DNA of 64,000 nt from Verrucomicrobiota bacterium (GCA_020630975.1 JAHDID010000004.1:56177-120176); one strand, 5' to 3'. Shown: positions 28,301 through 36,536, counted from the stretch's first letter. Translations and numbers: made by a program. The notes: generated by a model from the letters alone, not told the origin.

Positions 28301-29687
28301 CGTAGTTTTGCTGTTGGCCATTGATTTTGGCATTTTCCACATAGCGTTGCACACGCTTCTGAAAATCTGCCTCGTCTTTCGCCTGTTCTAAGACGAAGCG
28401 TAGCGCACTACCGTACTCCGAGCCAGCATTGGGCAGCGGCTTCTTGTAAAGAACTTCACTTTCCAAAATACGTATCGCGGCCCCGACATCCTTGCGTCGG
28501 TCTCGATAGTGATTGAAGGCCATATAGTAATGATAGCGCCAGATCTCCTCCGGTTTTGCAGCTACCACATTCCGATAGATCGTCTCAGCCTGCTGCCACA
28601 GCGTCTCATCGTGAGTCCAGTTCAATAAGTTGCTACCATGATGCGCGTAGAGCTTCAGCGACTGCTCCATCGTCGCCAGTGCGGCAGGCAGATCTTCCGC
28701 ACGCTGCTGAGTCGCGGCAAGTGTGTGCAGTAGGTCTGAGTGAACTTTGTGACTTGGCCAGGGATAATTCTTTTGATACAGATCTACCACTTTCTGGATC
28801 TCTTTAGCATCGGCCTGAGAGTCGTACAGAGAGCGTGCCAGATGCTGATAACTGTGATACGTCGGAGTCCCAGCTGCGATCGCATCTCGATAAGGTTGCA
28901 CCGAGTTGGTGTATTGTTTCAGCGCGCGGTAGTTATCCCCAACATGGTGATGAATATCCCATAGCCGATGCTGGGGGATAGGCACCTTCTTGTCGAACAT
29001 CTTGCGGGCGATCTGATTACTCAGCTGATAGTGTCCCCCATAGGAGCGAGTCTGTATAAACCCATGATAGCCTACCTCTGCAGCGGTCCCATCGGCAGGC
29101 AACTGATCAAGTAGTTTCAGCGACATGTTTCCCAGTAGCTCCGCAGTGATCCCACTGCGCAAATCGCGATATAGCAGCATAGCCTTCTCCGCGTCCTGAA
29201 ACCCTCCATCTCGCAGTCCCCTGCTCTCCCACGACTGCCGATAGTGGTCGGCTGCTTCACGACGCTGATTTTCACGCTCGTAGACCTCGGCGATCATCCG
29301 ATGGGCGTCTGCTGCTCGCCTCGATTTCGGGTAGCGCTCCAAATATTGAAGAATCGTGGCTTTCAGATCGGCATTCTGGGAGGCAACGGCAAGGCCATCG
29401 ATCAATTTCCCCATCATCTCCTCGTGCTGCGGATGACCAGGCTGAGCTGCTGCGAAGATTTTACCCGTACGCACCAGTCCAAAGACTTGCCCCTCATCAT
29501 AGTAGGTATTGATCAGATCGATTAAGATGCGAGCGCCCTCATCGGAATTTTCCAGCGTCTGCCGGAGCTTGGCTTCCAGATCAGCAGCTTTACTGCCGCT
29601 AGCCTCCTGCGCCAGACTGTGTGGAAATATCACCAGTAGCACCGCAGCAAGTAAGGCACTGGTATAGATGGCTAGATATCGCTTCAT
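22392..29687 (-). CDS. Giant periplasmic TPR / Ig-like / discoidin-like protein
   Basis: 2431 residues from ATG 29685-29687, taken because a signal peptide (about 1-27) follows; a longer frame would overlap the preceding gene. Residues about 30-1150 are helical TPR-type repeats (many YP and RYP turns). Then come at least four Ig-like repeats (starting near 1272, 1729, 1880, 2042) with DxDxD motifs and an ETxSHSGVFxG-type end. Between the first and second lie an F5/8C-like patch (about 1335-1420, DKDESSAWVS) and a PA14-like segment (about 1480-1550). Residues about 2150-2431 are TPRs again (YPDHSLAADSQYKLGQCYE). It likely forms a long scaffold in the periplasm or cell surface. It is 22 bp after a 733-residue relative and 9 bp before exbB. 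No enzymatic motif is seen. Confidence 0.85.
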   Translation of the reverse strand: MKRYLAIYTSALLAAVLLVIFPHSLAQEASGSKAADLEAKLRQTLENSDEGARILIDLINTYYDEGQVFGLVRTGKIFAAAQPGHPQHEEMMGKLIDGLAVASQNADLKATILQYLERYPKSRRAADAHRMIAEVYERENQRREAADHYRQSWESRGLRDGGFQDAEKAMLLYRDLRSGITAELLGNMSLKLLDQLPADGTAAEVGYHGFIQTRSYGGHYQLSNQIARKMFDKKVPIPQHRLWDIHHHVGDNYRALKQYTNSVQPYRDAIAAGTPTYHSYQHLARSLYDSQADAKEIQKVVDLYQKNYPWPSHKVHSDLLHTLAATQQRAEDLPAALATMEQSLKLYAHHGSNLLNWTHDETLWQQAETIYRNVVAAKPEEIWRYHYYMAFNHYRDRRKDVGAAIRILESEVLYKKPLPNAGSEYGSALRFVLEQAKDEADFQKRVQRYVENAKINGQQQNYAKALETWLNTYRKSNDEEIRKRYKYASGQYESLKRDANIRRWASALQGRMKGHNPRVELLKTNLTADQKLRLLKLHAHDIHHHGDHRRRNEAVPFYAEAAKLQAKDYSAARAWLDSAANYGEPSEARAALTHILKLDADREDSSGWYLAAMAARKAEDKGMMQRALKWIDSQRSRAMHKNGYAGSITDQIRHLDMEQEEMARLRSTASREPWSYDHRRAVIDLANKLPEGKERIDFLKPYLDTGSDGYGDFASYLANQYLRQNDFANFEKVCREALKARDDYQLKRWYFPVADMVSTAQRSNDWTAEQKHLVYDLASQMQMYRDSAMGRLSLLEGQGHEMPAMQRLLAYRHTSLQSQSDGNSFNYLMAWAQKAIGRKEYAEAAAIGTGVLANITNVGVDYQDKARALIREAYGKMGALGMEVSADNPMAPLLEIGVHLKLGDQERALDAYSENRNRFDEFILELPAELVAFAADSHIAAGGEVNHERAESILRKWIVAHSESEKFTTAEKARMQLLLARNYNRSKRYEVARSEYTTVVNRYPETEEAVEARFGIGETQLAQKIFDQAEQTFTELSVSSVAKVRIRGMFLLGVLESRKGNTDDARRIFKDVLSSMPDVSLANETLFNLSEVYRGEQRYLEQLDLLRTVGRLGQESKRWHEPGRALSIVVQDSDLGISRGHTRIPVAVTTHPGGDSEKVYIVSGGAGKGLFMGEIETVLGEPQVGNGFLEVGGQDLIKVDYPDEFKSEFQFEPLTTGDIGLAADAEFAMASSELVEETEETESDRLAREVALVEGELRLSEQRPLDQIKPGNPVYLQVKDFDRDTTNGNDQVMVKLTASSGDEVQAVLKETGSHSGVFEGTIATSDLPAGALASDTAIEHSPLMAIDKDESSAWVSQPDGVTPKFLSVDLKELRQVDKGSFSTPDPDNQAPVRSRLQGSHDGRYWYPLAEHPQRPAPEQISGSFQRMTRRVWHLKGQRFDDWKQIQRISSGEAHETDEVDALSYSTELPFDPEERRKYKADPCLVIFQGSLVQPRSGAVRLGLRADHAAVVVNDFMIQPMVAVQREHEVDLYLEAGIHEVLIVASTRDSARRKIDITRSRENPNVSRVRLTPFTREDFDLQQSFVANLNSIDSYPLGTMSVSEDGLWQFAIEPRELRHVRLVVDEYLGQSVAINQVSVSGPEGQFIPTDADILQLSGNNVLEITPGDRIDSVYIDELPNGGEPRNRAISQQLQATYYDGTISSIAYDFVRQANGQVDEMEKELLRIDPGERITLKIVDYDMDTTGQRDQVSISLQLGNGEPQQLMATETESTSGVFKIEIDTIGRDSQASPDTAESTLSVGPGDQLFFTYRDRENTFPGHAIDRTSAVYVREPTDAKMRIIETTYTAPADEGRNATVAYLPASESDTKRVAYEVPLTIEVYDEDAARNSQSEVVVAVSIDGGDTEVPPVEVACMISSAFSDLADTDTDVANPALHRGRFVGQVAMRLGDGSSPRIVPLEPGQRDTALGRVLPPDWASLTELIDPGMLGVLNLTGANRIKVTYLDVEPAVEDAVTHTDSATMRGTADLVATDNSYEVAVEKLQVGERLFLRLSDPDRDVSSERDAITLSVTSPSGEKETIKLEETLSHSGVFTGSFKLKASREPVAENYDVEKPELEVFFGENLTITYIDESPTDGREPVEHQVSVPVSDGTDGDVAAFTKIYGDEDLAIQTQFHIAESYFELFKSHLKLGRKEESDLDLKNGQRILRELSEDYPDPKYAPRVAYLLGQFAQELKNWDEAIEAYETIVNQYPDHSLAADSQYKLGQCYEEAERLDEALEAYVTLAATYPQNPLISNVMIRINDHFYKKEDFEVAAQVGSRFLERFENHEWAPRMAFRVGQCYYKNEEYKTAGEAFDDFIKRFPEDDLSAQALFWAGESYRQGRDNRVAFQRYNRCRWDFPESDAAKYARGRLALPEMIQQFEREAQAVEMEQ

Positions 29688-29709
29688 ACGTTCAGAACTT
29701 TCGCAGATA

Positions 29710-31911
29710 CTAAAATCCTGCTTTGACCAGAGCATCGCTGATCTTCTTGGCTTCGGTAGCGAGATTACTCTCGGGAAATTCATTAATCAGCTGATCAAAC
29801 ATCCGACGAGCTTCGGCTCTGCGCTTGAGTCGATACAGGCAGCGACCGTAGTTGAATAAAATGACGTCGAGAAAGTTGGCATCCGGATAGTCAGACAAGA
29901 CATTTTCAAAGACATCGACAGCTCTAGAGTAGTCTTTTTTCTTGTAATAGAAATTCGCCATCTTGGCGACGGAGTCTCCGACTCGCCCGCTCTCGGGAAA
30001 TTGCTCATACACCTTTTGATACTCCACAAAGGCTCGTTCGTATAATGTCTCAGCCTGCTGCACCGGCGCCGCAGCAGCCATAGCCTCGTAGCTCTCTGCG
30101 ATACCGAACTGAGCCTCACCTTTCAGGGCACTATTGTTGAGACGTAGGATCGATCCATATAGCTGGATGGCCTCGGTGTGGTTATTCTGTTCACGAAACG
30201 CATTGGCCTGCTGTAGCATCGCCTCGTCTACGAATATCGAATTGGGGAATTCGCGCATCAGACGCTGACTCATGGCTACCGCTAGGTTGTATTCTTCCTT
30301 GGCGAAATAGGTACGCCACATCTGCACATAGGCATTTTCTAAAACCGACCCTCCTAGTTGGCGAGCTTCTGCCAATACATTTTCGGCAGTCGATAGAGAC
30401 TCCTCATACTTGCTATCAGCGTGCTTCTGCAAACCGAATTCTTTGTAGTGATTGCCAATATTAGTCAAAGCATCGGCCGACCGCAGTTGAGTCTGGATCC
30501 GCAGTTCGGAATCGCTGATCTCGGTACGAGTCACGCGCACGTTACCGAGATTTCCCTCGATACACCGGGCCTGAGCTACCAGCACCTGTCTATCGCCGCT
30601 GAGATTGACATCGTCGATATAGCGTAACCTAAGCTGATCGCCGGGCTGAGCCTGTAGCTTGGCGTCGCCAGACTTGGGTTCCGCTATATCTTCCACAGCT
30701 ACTAGCCCCCGAAAGACTCCAGAGTGCACGGCTGCCTGCTCGGCATCACCGGTTTCGACTAGAGTCGTTTGGTATTCGTCGATTTTGCGATACCTCTCGA
30801 TCTTGGGTTCCTCCAATCGACTAGCCAGAGGATCTCGCGCAGCTACGGCAGCGGCGATCTCCTCATCTATCTCTGCCTGCGATTTTTCCCGCCAGATCTC
30901 AGCGATTGCTTTTAGCTGATCTGCCTGATCGCTGCGGTCGAAGTCTGGGTCGGTGACTTCTAGGTAGGCATTTTTCCCGATGACCACTCCTGCCAAGGTA
31001 TCGCCATAGGAGCCATCTTTGATCTTCACGATGGCCGAGCCAACCACGTCGACTGTGTACAGTCGTTGCTGGTCGAATTTTTTATCGGCGGTCTGAGCAT
31101 CGACATAGTAGACCTCTACCTGGTCCTGCCCCAGCACCTCCAGTGTGCCATTGCCCGGAGTGGCTACCCCCAAAGCAGTAGGCAGCGAACCCAAAATCAC
31201 CTTTACCTGACGGCCGAGCGGATGGCAGATGACTTCCTCTTCATCGCCGCTTTTGGCGACACAGCGCAGTGTGATCGTTTCGTCTGGTTCCATCACGGCC
31301 AGATCCTGATCGTTGACCTTCACGTAGAGTCGCTTCCCCGCCTCGATTTTCTCTACCGAAGCATCCTGCTCGTTTAAAGCAGTGCCGACCTTTTCCAGAG
31401 CCTCGATGGCTCGGCTATAGTGCCCCAGCTTGAAGTGCCCTAGACCGATATAGTAGTAGGCATCGTTGACCTCGGGCATCGCTGGGTACAGTTCGATGAC
31501 TTCGCGCAGCTTTTTGAAAGACTGCCCATACAGGCGCCCCTCGTAAAAGCAGACACCTGTCTGCAGCGCCGCCTTGGCGCGTTGTTCCGTGTCGCGATTG
31601 GCCTCGTCGTCGACTGACTCGAAGTGCCGACGCGCCTCTTCGTAGCTACTCTTTTTCTCCAGCAGGAATTCGCCGATCCGCATGTGAGCCTCGTAGCGCA
31701 CTCGGCTATTGGGGTAGCGCTCGACCACCGATTTCCAAATCTCCAGAGCCTTCGATGTTTCATCGGCCTCCAGACGAGCATCGCCAGCCTGGAGCAGCTT
31801 CTTCGCCGCCCGATCCTCGACGATCGAGCCACGCTGCGCAGGAGCCTGCAGACACCACAGGCACAGGGAAACCACTGCAAAAAACACCTTAAAACCGGAA
31901 CAGGATATCAT
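29710..31911 (-). CDS. Secreted TPR / Ig-like protein (first gene of the ExbBD operon)
   Basis: 733 residues with a signal peptide (about 1-25). N-terminal TPRs (about 35-185), an Ig-like middle (about 190-460) and C-terminal TPRs (about 470-733, for example EYNLAVAMSQRLMREFPNS; KDYSRAVDVFENVLSDYPD). The middle part has EVTDPDFDRSDQADQ and AVHSGVFRGLVAVED, which match the repeat pattern of the giant protein downstream, so the two share ancestry. It starts the eight-gene operon; 211 bp with a strong hairpin separates it from the DUF1501 gene upstream. A protein-binding scaffold role is inferred from the TPRs. Confidence 0.85.
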   Translation of the reverse strand: MISCSGFKVFFAVVSLCLWCLQAPAQRGSIVEDRAAKKLLQAGDARLEADETSKALEIWKSVVERYPNSRVRYEAHMRIGEFLLEKKSSYEEARRHFESVDDEANRDTEQRAKAALQTGVCFYEGRLYGQSFKKLREVIELYPAMPEVNDAYYYIGLGHFKLGHYSRAIEALEKVGTALNEQDASVEKIEAGKRLYVKVNDQDLAVMEPDETITLRCVAKSGDEEEVICHPLGRQVKVILGSLPTALGVATPGNGTLEVLGQDQVEVYYVDAQTADKKFDQQRLYTVDVVGSAIVKIKDGSYGDTLAGVVIGKNAYLEVTDPDFDRSDQADQLKAIAEIWREKSQAEIDEEIAAAVAARDPLASRLEEPKIERYRKIDEYQTTLVETGDAEQAAVHSGVFRGLVAVEDIAEPKSGDAKLQAQPGDQLRLRYIDDVNLSGDRQVLVAQARCIEGNLGNVRVTRTEISDSELRIQTQLRSADALTNIGNHYKEFGLQKHADSKYEESLSTAENVLAEARQLGGSVLENAYVQMWRTYFAKEEYNLAVAMSQRLMREFPNSIFVDEAMLQQANAFREQNNHTEAIQLYGSILRLNNSALKGEAQFGIAESYEAMAAAAPVQQAETLYERAFVEYQKVYEQFPESGRVGDSVAKMANFYYKKKDYSRAVDVFENVLSDYPDANFLDVILFNYGRCLYRLKRRAEARRMFDQLINEFPESNLATEAKKISDALVKAGF

Positions 31912-32056
31912 CTCAAATACGTCGCCATGGTAGCAAAACGAGGATACCGAGCAAGATCGCTGAGGGGTGTGATCACGTCTCGAAGTGGCTACTAGCGAAT
32001 TCTAGGTAAAATTCTGCCACGTCTCATCGCTCGGCAGGTTGGGCCGATCACCTACG

Positions 32057-32098
32057 CAAGATGGCAGGGGCCGAGCGCCGAGACGCCGCCCCATCTTG
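32057..32098 (-). terminator. Hairpin between the DUF1501 gene and the TPR/ExbBD operon
   Basis: Perfect 8-bp arms CAAGATGG (32057-32064) and CCATCTTG (32091-32098) with a GC-rich centre that can pair further. It lies 25-66 bp after the DUF1501 stop, in the direction of transcription, and before the TPR operon. There is no clear T-run, so it may be an intrinsic terminator or an RNA-stabilising hairpin. Confidence 0.5.
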
Positions 32099-32122
32099 AC
32101 TAAAAAGCTTCGCCGTTAGTCT

Positions 32123-33409
32123 CTAGCCGAATAAACCATCGATGACCTTCGCCTCTTTGCGCACCAGAGTCATAGGGCGGCCTTGTGGCGTGGTGATCTC
32201 GTGAGCGGGATTGATCCCCATGGCTGAGACAATACTGGCGTGAATATCGCTGACCTGGACGGGCTGCTCATCAGGCATAGCACCATCAGCATCGGAAGAG
32301 CCGATGACATGGCCGCCTTTCACGCCACCTCCTGCCATAAAGGCTGAGAAAACTCTAGCCCAATGATCGCGACCAGAGTTCTTATTGATCCGAGGTGTGC
32401 GCCCAAATTCAGACAGCACGACGACCAACGTCTTGTCCAGACGACCAGAGACAGCCAGATCCTCAAGTAGTGATCCCAACGCTGGATCCATAACCTCGCC
32501 ATGAGTGCGCATCGCTTCCTCGATGCCCTCGTGATTGTCAAAGCCACCCCGATTCACCTGGACGAAACGCACGCCTTTTTCATTAAGCTTTCTGGCCAGG
32601 AGAGCAGCACGGCCAAACTCGGTCTCACCGTAGCGGGCCAGAGTCTTGGGATCTTCTTTCTCCAGATCGAATACCGACAGTGCCGGACTCTGCATGAGAT
32701 CGACCGCATCATTTAGCGCGGTCTCAGCGGCCTTCATCTCGGAGGTGCTGAAGTTTTTGGTCTGGCGCAGATTCATCTTGGCGAGGATATCCAGCCGCTT
32801 GTTGCCATGAGCACTGTTGATACCTTCTGGAAAAGATAGGTAGGGATCGCGCTCGCCGGGACGGCCGACATAGTAGGCTTCGCACTTTTGGCCGAGGTAG
32901 CCTGCCTTTGGCGCACGCCCACCGATACTGACGAATGCAGGCAGATCACCCAGCGAATCGCGCTGACTGACGACGATCGATCCGATACCCGGGTGGATCG
33001 TACTATTCCCCGTCATCTGATAGCTGGTCTGGAGTTCGTAGGTCGCACGCCCATGATCACCGTTGGTTCCTGCTATACTGCGTATCAGCGAGGCATTGTG
33101 CATCTGTTTGGCTACGGTAGGGAAAATCTCGCTGATCTCGACTCCACTGGCACTGGTCTGAATGGGCTTGAAATATCCGGCGGTCGGGCGACCGGGCTTA
33201 GGGTCCCAGGTATCGATATGGCTCATCCCTCCACCATTCCAGAATAGGATAACTTGCTCCGCACTGGCCGACCCAAAAGTAGCTGGTCCAGAGGCCATAA
33301 GGTCGCGCACCGGCATACCTAGAAACGTGGCTAATGCAGCAGCTCCGCCTCCTTTTAGCATTCGTCTACGTGTGGCGTGGTAATCCTGACAACCGAATTG
33401 TTGATTCAT
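32123..33409 (-). CDS. DUF1501 family secreted protein
   Basis: 428 residues. The start has an Arg-rich hydrophobic signal (ATRRRMLKGGGAAALATFLG) of the twin-arginine type. The DUF1501 features are VILFWNGGGMSHIDTWDPKP, TNGDHGRATYELQTSYQMTG, HPGIGSIVVSQ, QVNRGGFDNHEG and VVVLSEFGRTPRINKNSGRDHW, which is the sulfatase-like alkaline phosphatase fold with probable metal ligands. It lies 63 bp after the DUF1549/1553 gene and is the second gene of that pair, an arrangement seen repeatedly in planctomycetes and verrucomicrobia. No substrate has been shown for the family. Confidence 0.92.
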   Translation of the reverse strand: MNQQFGCQDYHATRRRMLKGGGAAALATFLGMPVRDLMASGPATFGSASAEQVILFWNGGGMSHIDTWDPKPGRPTAGYFKPIQTSASGVEISEIFPTVAKQMHNASLIRSIAGTNGDHGRATYELQTSYQMTGNSTIHPGIGSIVVSQRDSLGDLPAFVSIGGRAPKAGYLGQKCEAYYVGRPGERDPYLSFPEGINSAHGNKRLDILAKMNLRQTKNFSTSEMKAAETALNDAVDLMQSPALSVFDLEKEDPKTLARYGETEFGRAALLARKLNEKGVRFVQVNRGGFDNHEGIEEAMRTHGEVMDPALGSLLEDLAVSGRLDKTLVVVLSEFGRTPRINKNSGRDHWARVFSAFMAGGGVKGGHVIGSSDADGAMPDEQPVQVSDIHASIVSAMGINPAHEITTPQGRPMTLVRKEAKVIDGLFG

Positions 33410-33472
33410 AATAGTTAAACGTTGGTGGATAGAATAGGGAGGGGAATCTAAGTAGGTATATAAAAAGTTCCC

Positions 33473-35995
33473 TTAAGGAAGAAAACGAAATTCGTGAGAA
33501 TTGAAGATGGCCCATCTCAGGTCGCTCATACCATCGATCGGCTCGACCCCATCCGTCAGAATGAACCGTGCATCGGCTAGCTCCTCGGCACTCGGCTGGC
33601 GCGTCAATGTCTCTAGGTAAGCGGTCCGGATCGCTTGATCGACATCGGGATTATCGCCTGCTAGCAGACGATATAGCGGCTCTAGTGTACCGACACGACT
33701 AGCCTCGTGAGTGGCTTTACCATTTAGCATCATCAACTGCTGGCGCAGTGAGGTACTGTGGTCGCGGAACTCCCCTAACCCATCGCGACTCGGCTGGCCA
33801 AAGACACGCAGGAAATGGTCGGCCGGAGCCGGCGACGCCATACGTAGCGTGCTGTTGAAGCTCGGATTATCGTCGACTTCTTCTTGGATCGTCTTGAGCA
33901 GATAACGATTGGGCCCCCGACGGCGTGCCTCCATTTCCATCCGAATACGCTCTTCTTCCGCCACCTTGGCGTCGGCCATTTGGCGCATAGAGTCGATTTC
34001 CTTTGCCTGATCTTTGGCATCAGAGAGCACTTTTTTGAAATCGATCTCGATACTCGACTCCAGATCGTAGCCTGCACCCGCCGAGCTCATGTTATTGGCA
34101 GCCATAGCCATGCCGGGAGACATCATCGCCATGGAGGCATCCGTACTAGCAGGTGCCACATCACCATCCGCACCCATCGATCCATCTGGCCGTATCGGCA
34201 CTCGGATCTGCTTGCTGATCGTGCGGACATTCTCTCCGGCACGCCATTTCTTTTGCTCTAGGTGGCCCGCCACTACGATACTGTCATACAGCGACTCAGA
34301 GAGCATGCGCCGAGTCGGGCTGATAGTGAATGACTTCTCGGCATTCTCCATAGCTACAGCGCCGACACTCTCCTGCAGATGATCGCGACTGTAGGTATCT
34401 GTGAGCACGATCATGCGCACCAAATGACGAATATCGAAACCACTAGCAGTGAACTCTCTACCGATGAACTCCAGAGTCTGCGGATGACTATTGGCCTGAT
34501 ACTCAGAAAAATTATCCAACGGCATGACGAAACCGCGACCATTCAGCTCGGCCCAGACTCGATTGGCAAACGCCCGTGCAAAGTAAGGATTGCGCGGGTG
34601 GGTGATCTTTCCGGCCAGATCGGCGCGCAGCTCGCTAGGCTTGTAGAGATCGCCTTTCACATTGAGATCTTCCCCAGCTTTCTTGGCTTCGCCGAGAATA
34701 TCAAAGCTTTCATCCGCCTCTCCCAGACCTGCATCGAGATCGAGCAGAGCATCTAGGTCATCCAGATCCACTTCAGCCGTATCGGCCTCGCCAGACACTG
34801 CGCCACTTCCAGCACGCAGCTCTTCAAATCGAGTCAGGAAATGCGGCTTGTTTTCGTAGGTGACCAGCTCGAATGGGAACCGTGGCTTCACCGGCGAACG
34901 CGAGGGTGGCTGCTCACGCTCAGGCGGCCACATCACCGCCATCTCATCGGTCTCGGTGGTGTAGACAGTGCGAGAAAAGCGATTTTCCCGACGCTCGGTC
35001 TTGCCGAAAAAGCTGGCCAGTTCGTAGAAATCCATCTGCCCCCAGTCGTCGAAAGGGTGGTCGTGACACTGAGCACACTGCATGCGGACACCGAGAAAAA
35101 TCTGGCTCACAGCACCCGCCATCTCCATCGGATCTGCCCCATCATTCAGCACGAATCCGACAGCTGGGTTGTCAGACGGCCGACCATTAGCCGAGATCAG
35201 TTCGTGAGCCATTTTATCCCAGGGCATCCCCTCGTCGAGCGAGGTATGTAGCCAAGCCATCAGCTGGCGACCACCCTGCACATTTGACCGGACTCGCAGC
35301 ATATCGGCTAGGAATACCGACCAACGATCGGTAAAGCGCGGGTCTGCGATGAGCTTATCGATCAACTTCTCACGGCGCTGAGCCTCGGGCCATTTTTGAT
35401 AGGCCTGGATCTCGACCAAAGTCGGGATGCGGCCAATCAGGTCTACGGTGGCGCGGCGTAGAAAGGCCAGATCGTCGATCTGCCCGGCTTTCACTGGGTT
35501 GCGCTTGGCATTCTCGCCATCGATCAGCGAATCGATCGTGGCGGCGATCTCGCCGATAGATGCCGGAGCTGTCTCTGGGATCTTGTCGGTGATCAGTTTT
35601 TTCTTTCTCGGCTTCAGCCGTACACCCTCCGGCCACTCAGCACCAGACTCGACCCAAGCGGTGAGCACTGCGATCTCCTCCTCGCTCAGAGGCTCAGCCT
35701 CCTGCGGCATGATCTCGTCGTCCTCCGGCGGCAGCGTGATCCGATCGATCAGCGAGCTGATGTGCGCTGGCTCGCCGAGCTCCACTAGCGGCCCTGAATC
35801 GCCCCCTTTGAAGAATAAATCCTTCTCATGCATCCGCAGCCCACCCTTTTCTTTACCCGAGCCATGGCAGCGCAGGCATTGGCTTTCCAAGATCGGCCGG
35901 ACTTCTTTATCGAAATCCGGCGCAGCGACCGTAGGGCTGCTGCAAAAAGAGAACCATGCCAAGCAAACAGGAAGTGCGGCCAGAAGCTTTCTCAT
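33473..35995 (-). CDS. DUF1549/DUF1553 cytochrome-like protein (PSD1 type)
   Basis: 840 residues with a signal peptide (about 1-24). CLRCHG (Cys40-Cys43-His44) is an N-terminal planctomycete-type cytochrome c domain. DUF1549 follows with RRATVDLIGRIPTLVE and the second heme-like motif CAQCHDHPFDDWGQ. DUF1553 fills the C-terminal half (NPYFARAFANRVWAELNGRGFV; TRRMLSESLYDS). Two inserts break the usual plan: an Asp/Glu-rich stretch near the middle (DLDDLDALLDLDAG) and a Met/Ala-rich charged stretch later. The family is periplasmic, role unproven. It heads a two-gene unit with the DUF1501 gene. Confidence 0.92.
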   Translation of the reverse strand: MRKLLAALPVCLAWFSFCSSPTVAAPDFDKEVRPILESQCLRCHGSGKEKGGLRMHEKDLFFKGGDSGPLVELGEPAHISSLIDRITLPPEDDEIMPQEAEPLSEEEIAVLTAWVESGAEWPEGVRLKPRKKKLITDKIPETAPASIGEIAATIDSLIDGENAKRNPVKAGQIDDLAFLRRATVDLIGRIPTLVEIQAYQKWPEAQRREKLIDKLIADPRFTDRWSVFLADMLRVRSNVQGGRQLMAWLHTSLDEGMPWDKMAHELISANGRPSDNPAVGFVLNDGADPMEMAGAVSQIFLGVRMQCAQCHDHPFDDWGQMDFYELASFFGKTERRENRFSRTVYTTETDEMAVMWPPEREQPPSRSPVKPRFPFELVTYENKPHFLTRFEELRAGSGAVSGEADTAEVDLDDLDALLDLDAGLGEADESFDILGEAKKAGEDLNVKGDLYKPSELRADLAGKITHPRNPYFARAFANRVWAELNGRGFVMPLDNFSEYQANSHPQTLEFIGREFTASGFDIRHLVRMIVLTDTYSRDHLQESVGAVAMENAEKSFTISPTRRMLSESLYDSIVVAGHLEQKKWRAGENVRTISKQIRVPIRPDGSMGADGDVAPASTDASMAMMSPGMAMAANNMSSAGAGYDLESSIEIDFKKVLSDAKDQAKEIDSMRQMADAKVAEEERIRMEMEARRRGPNRYLLKTIQEEVDDNPSFNSTLRMASPAPADHFLRVFGQPSRDGLGEFRDHSTSLRQQLMMLNGKATHEASRVGTLEPLYRLLAGDNPDVDQAIRTAYLETLTRQPSAEELADARFILTDGVEPIDGMSDLRWAIFNSHEFRFLP

Positions 35996-36536
35996 AAAAA
36001 CAAGAGTCGGTGGTGAAAATCCGAATAATTAACATGAGCGTAGCGAAATAACGCCTCCAATGCCAGAACGAAGTGCACTAGTTGATCACGCGATTCAGTG
36101 TTATACCGCCGAAGGCCGCCACAAAGCCCACCAGAAAAAATCTATGCAATCTGTGCCCAATCCCCAAGAAATCTGTGAACCAGAAAACACAACCCAAGCA
36201 GTAGATTCGGCTTCAGTCGAATCATCCCGTACTGGGAGCGGAAAAGGTAAATGGGGGCAGGCGAACTGTGGAAGTGAGCGACTTATTGTTGTGTAGAAAT
36301 TTAAGAGCCTTCGCTGAAGTCGTTGCAAACTGGCCGAGTGAGATCAGTCCTCCTGAAACTTTGCCACCAGATTTGGCTTACCTACCCTTACCTACAGAAA
36401 AATAGGGGGGGCTAAACTCGGCGCGCCGACGCGATTATTCACTAGGTGACAGATGGTATCACCTGAGGCTGCTGTTTTTTTGTGTAGCGTTTGCTGGCTT
36501 ATGTTTCGCGGATCACGGGCCTGCAGTAGTGACAGC
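35996..36536. other. 541-bp stretch without a supported gene
   Basis: No convincing coding frame. It holds one copy of the short GGTAAATGGGGGCAGGCGA repeat (36246-36264), a partial direct repeat TTACCTACCC-TTACCTAC near 36380, a GGCGCGCC palindrome near 36420 and small arms AGGTGA / TCACCT near 36444-36464 followed by a T-run. It marks the left border of the accessory segment carrying the RAYT gene. Confidence 0.5.
36246..36265 (+). repeat. Short GGGGACAGGCGA-type repeat, copy 1
   Basis: GGTAAATGGGGGCAGGCGAA. Three other copies lie at 37714 (reverse), 40000 (forward) and 40868 (reverse). This forward copy and the reverse one at 37714 bracket the RAYT gene. Confidence 0.65.

Noticed and set aside
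36060-36296. Possible 78-residue plus-strand gene
   Set aside because: Low-complexity composition, no motif, and it contains a short repeat copy.
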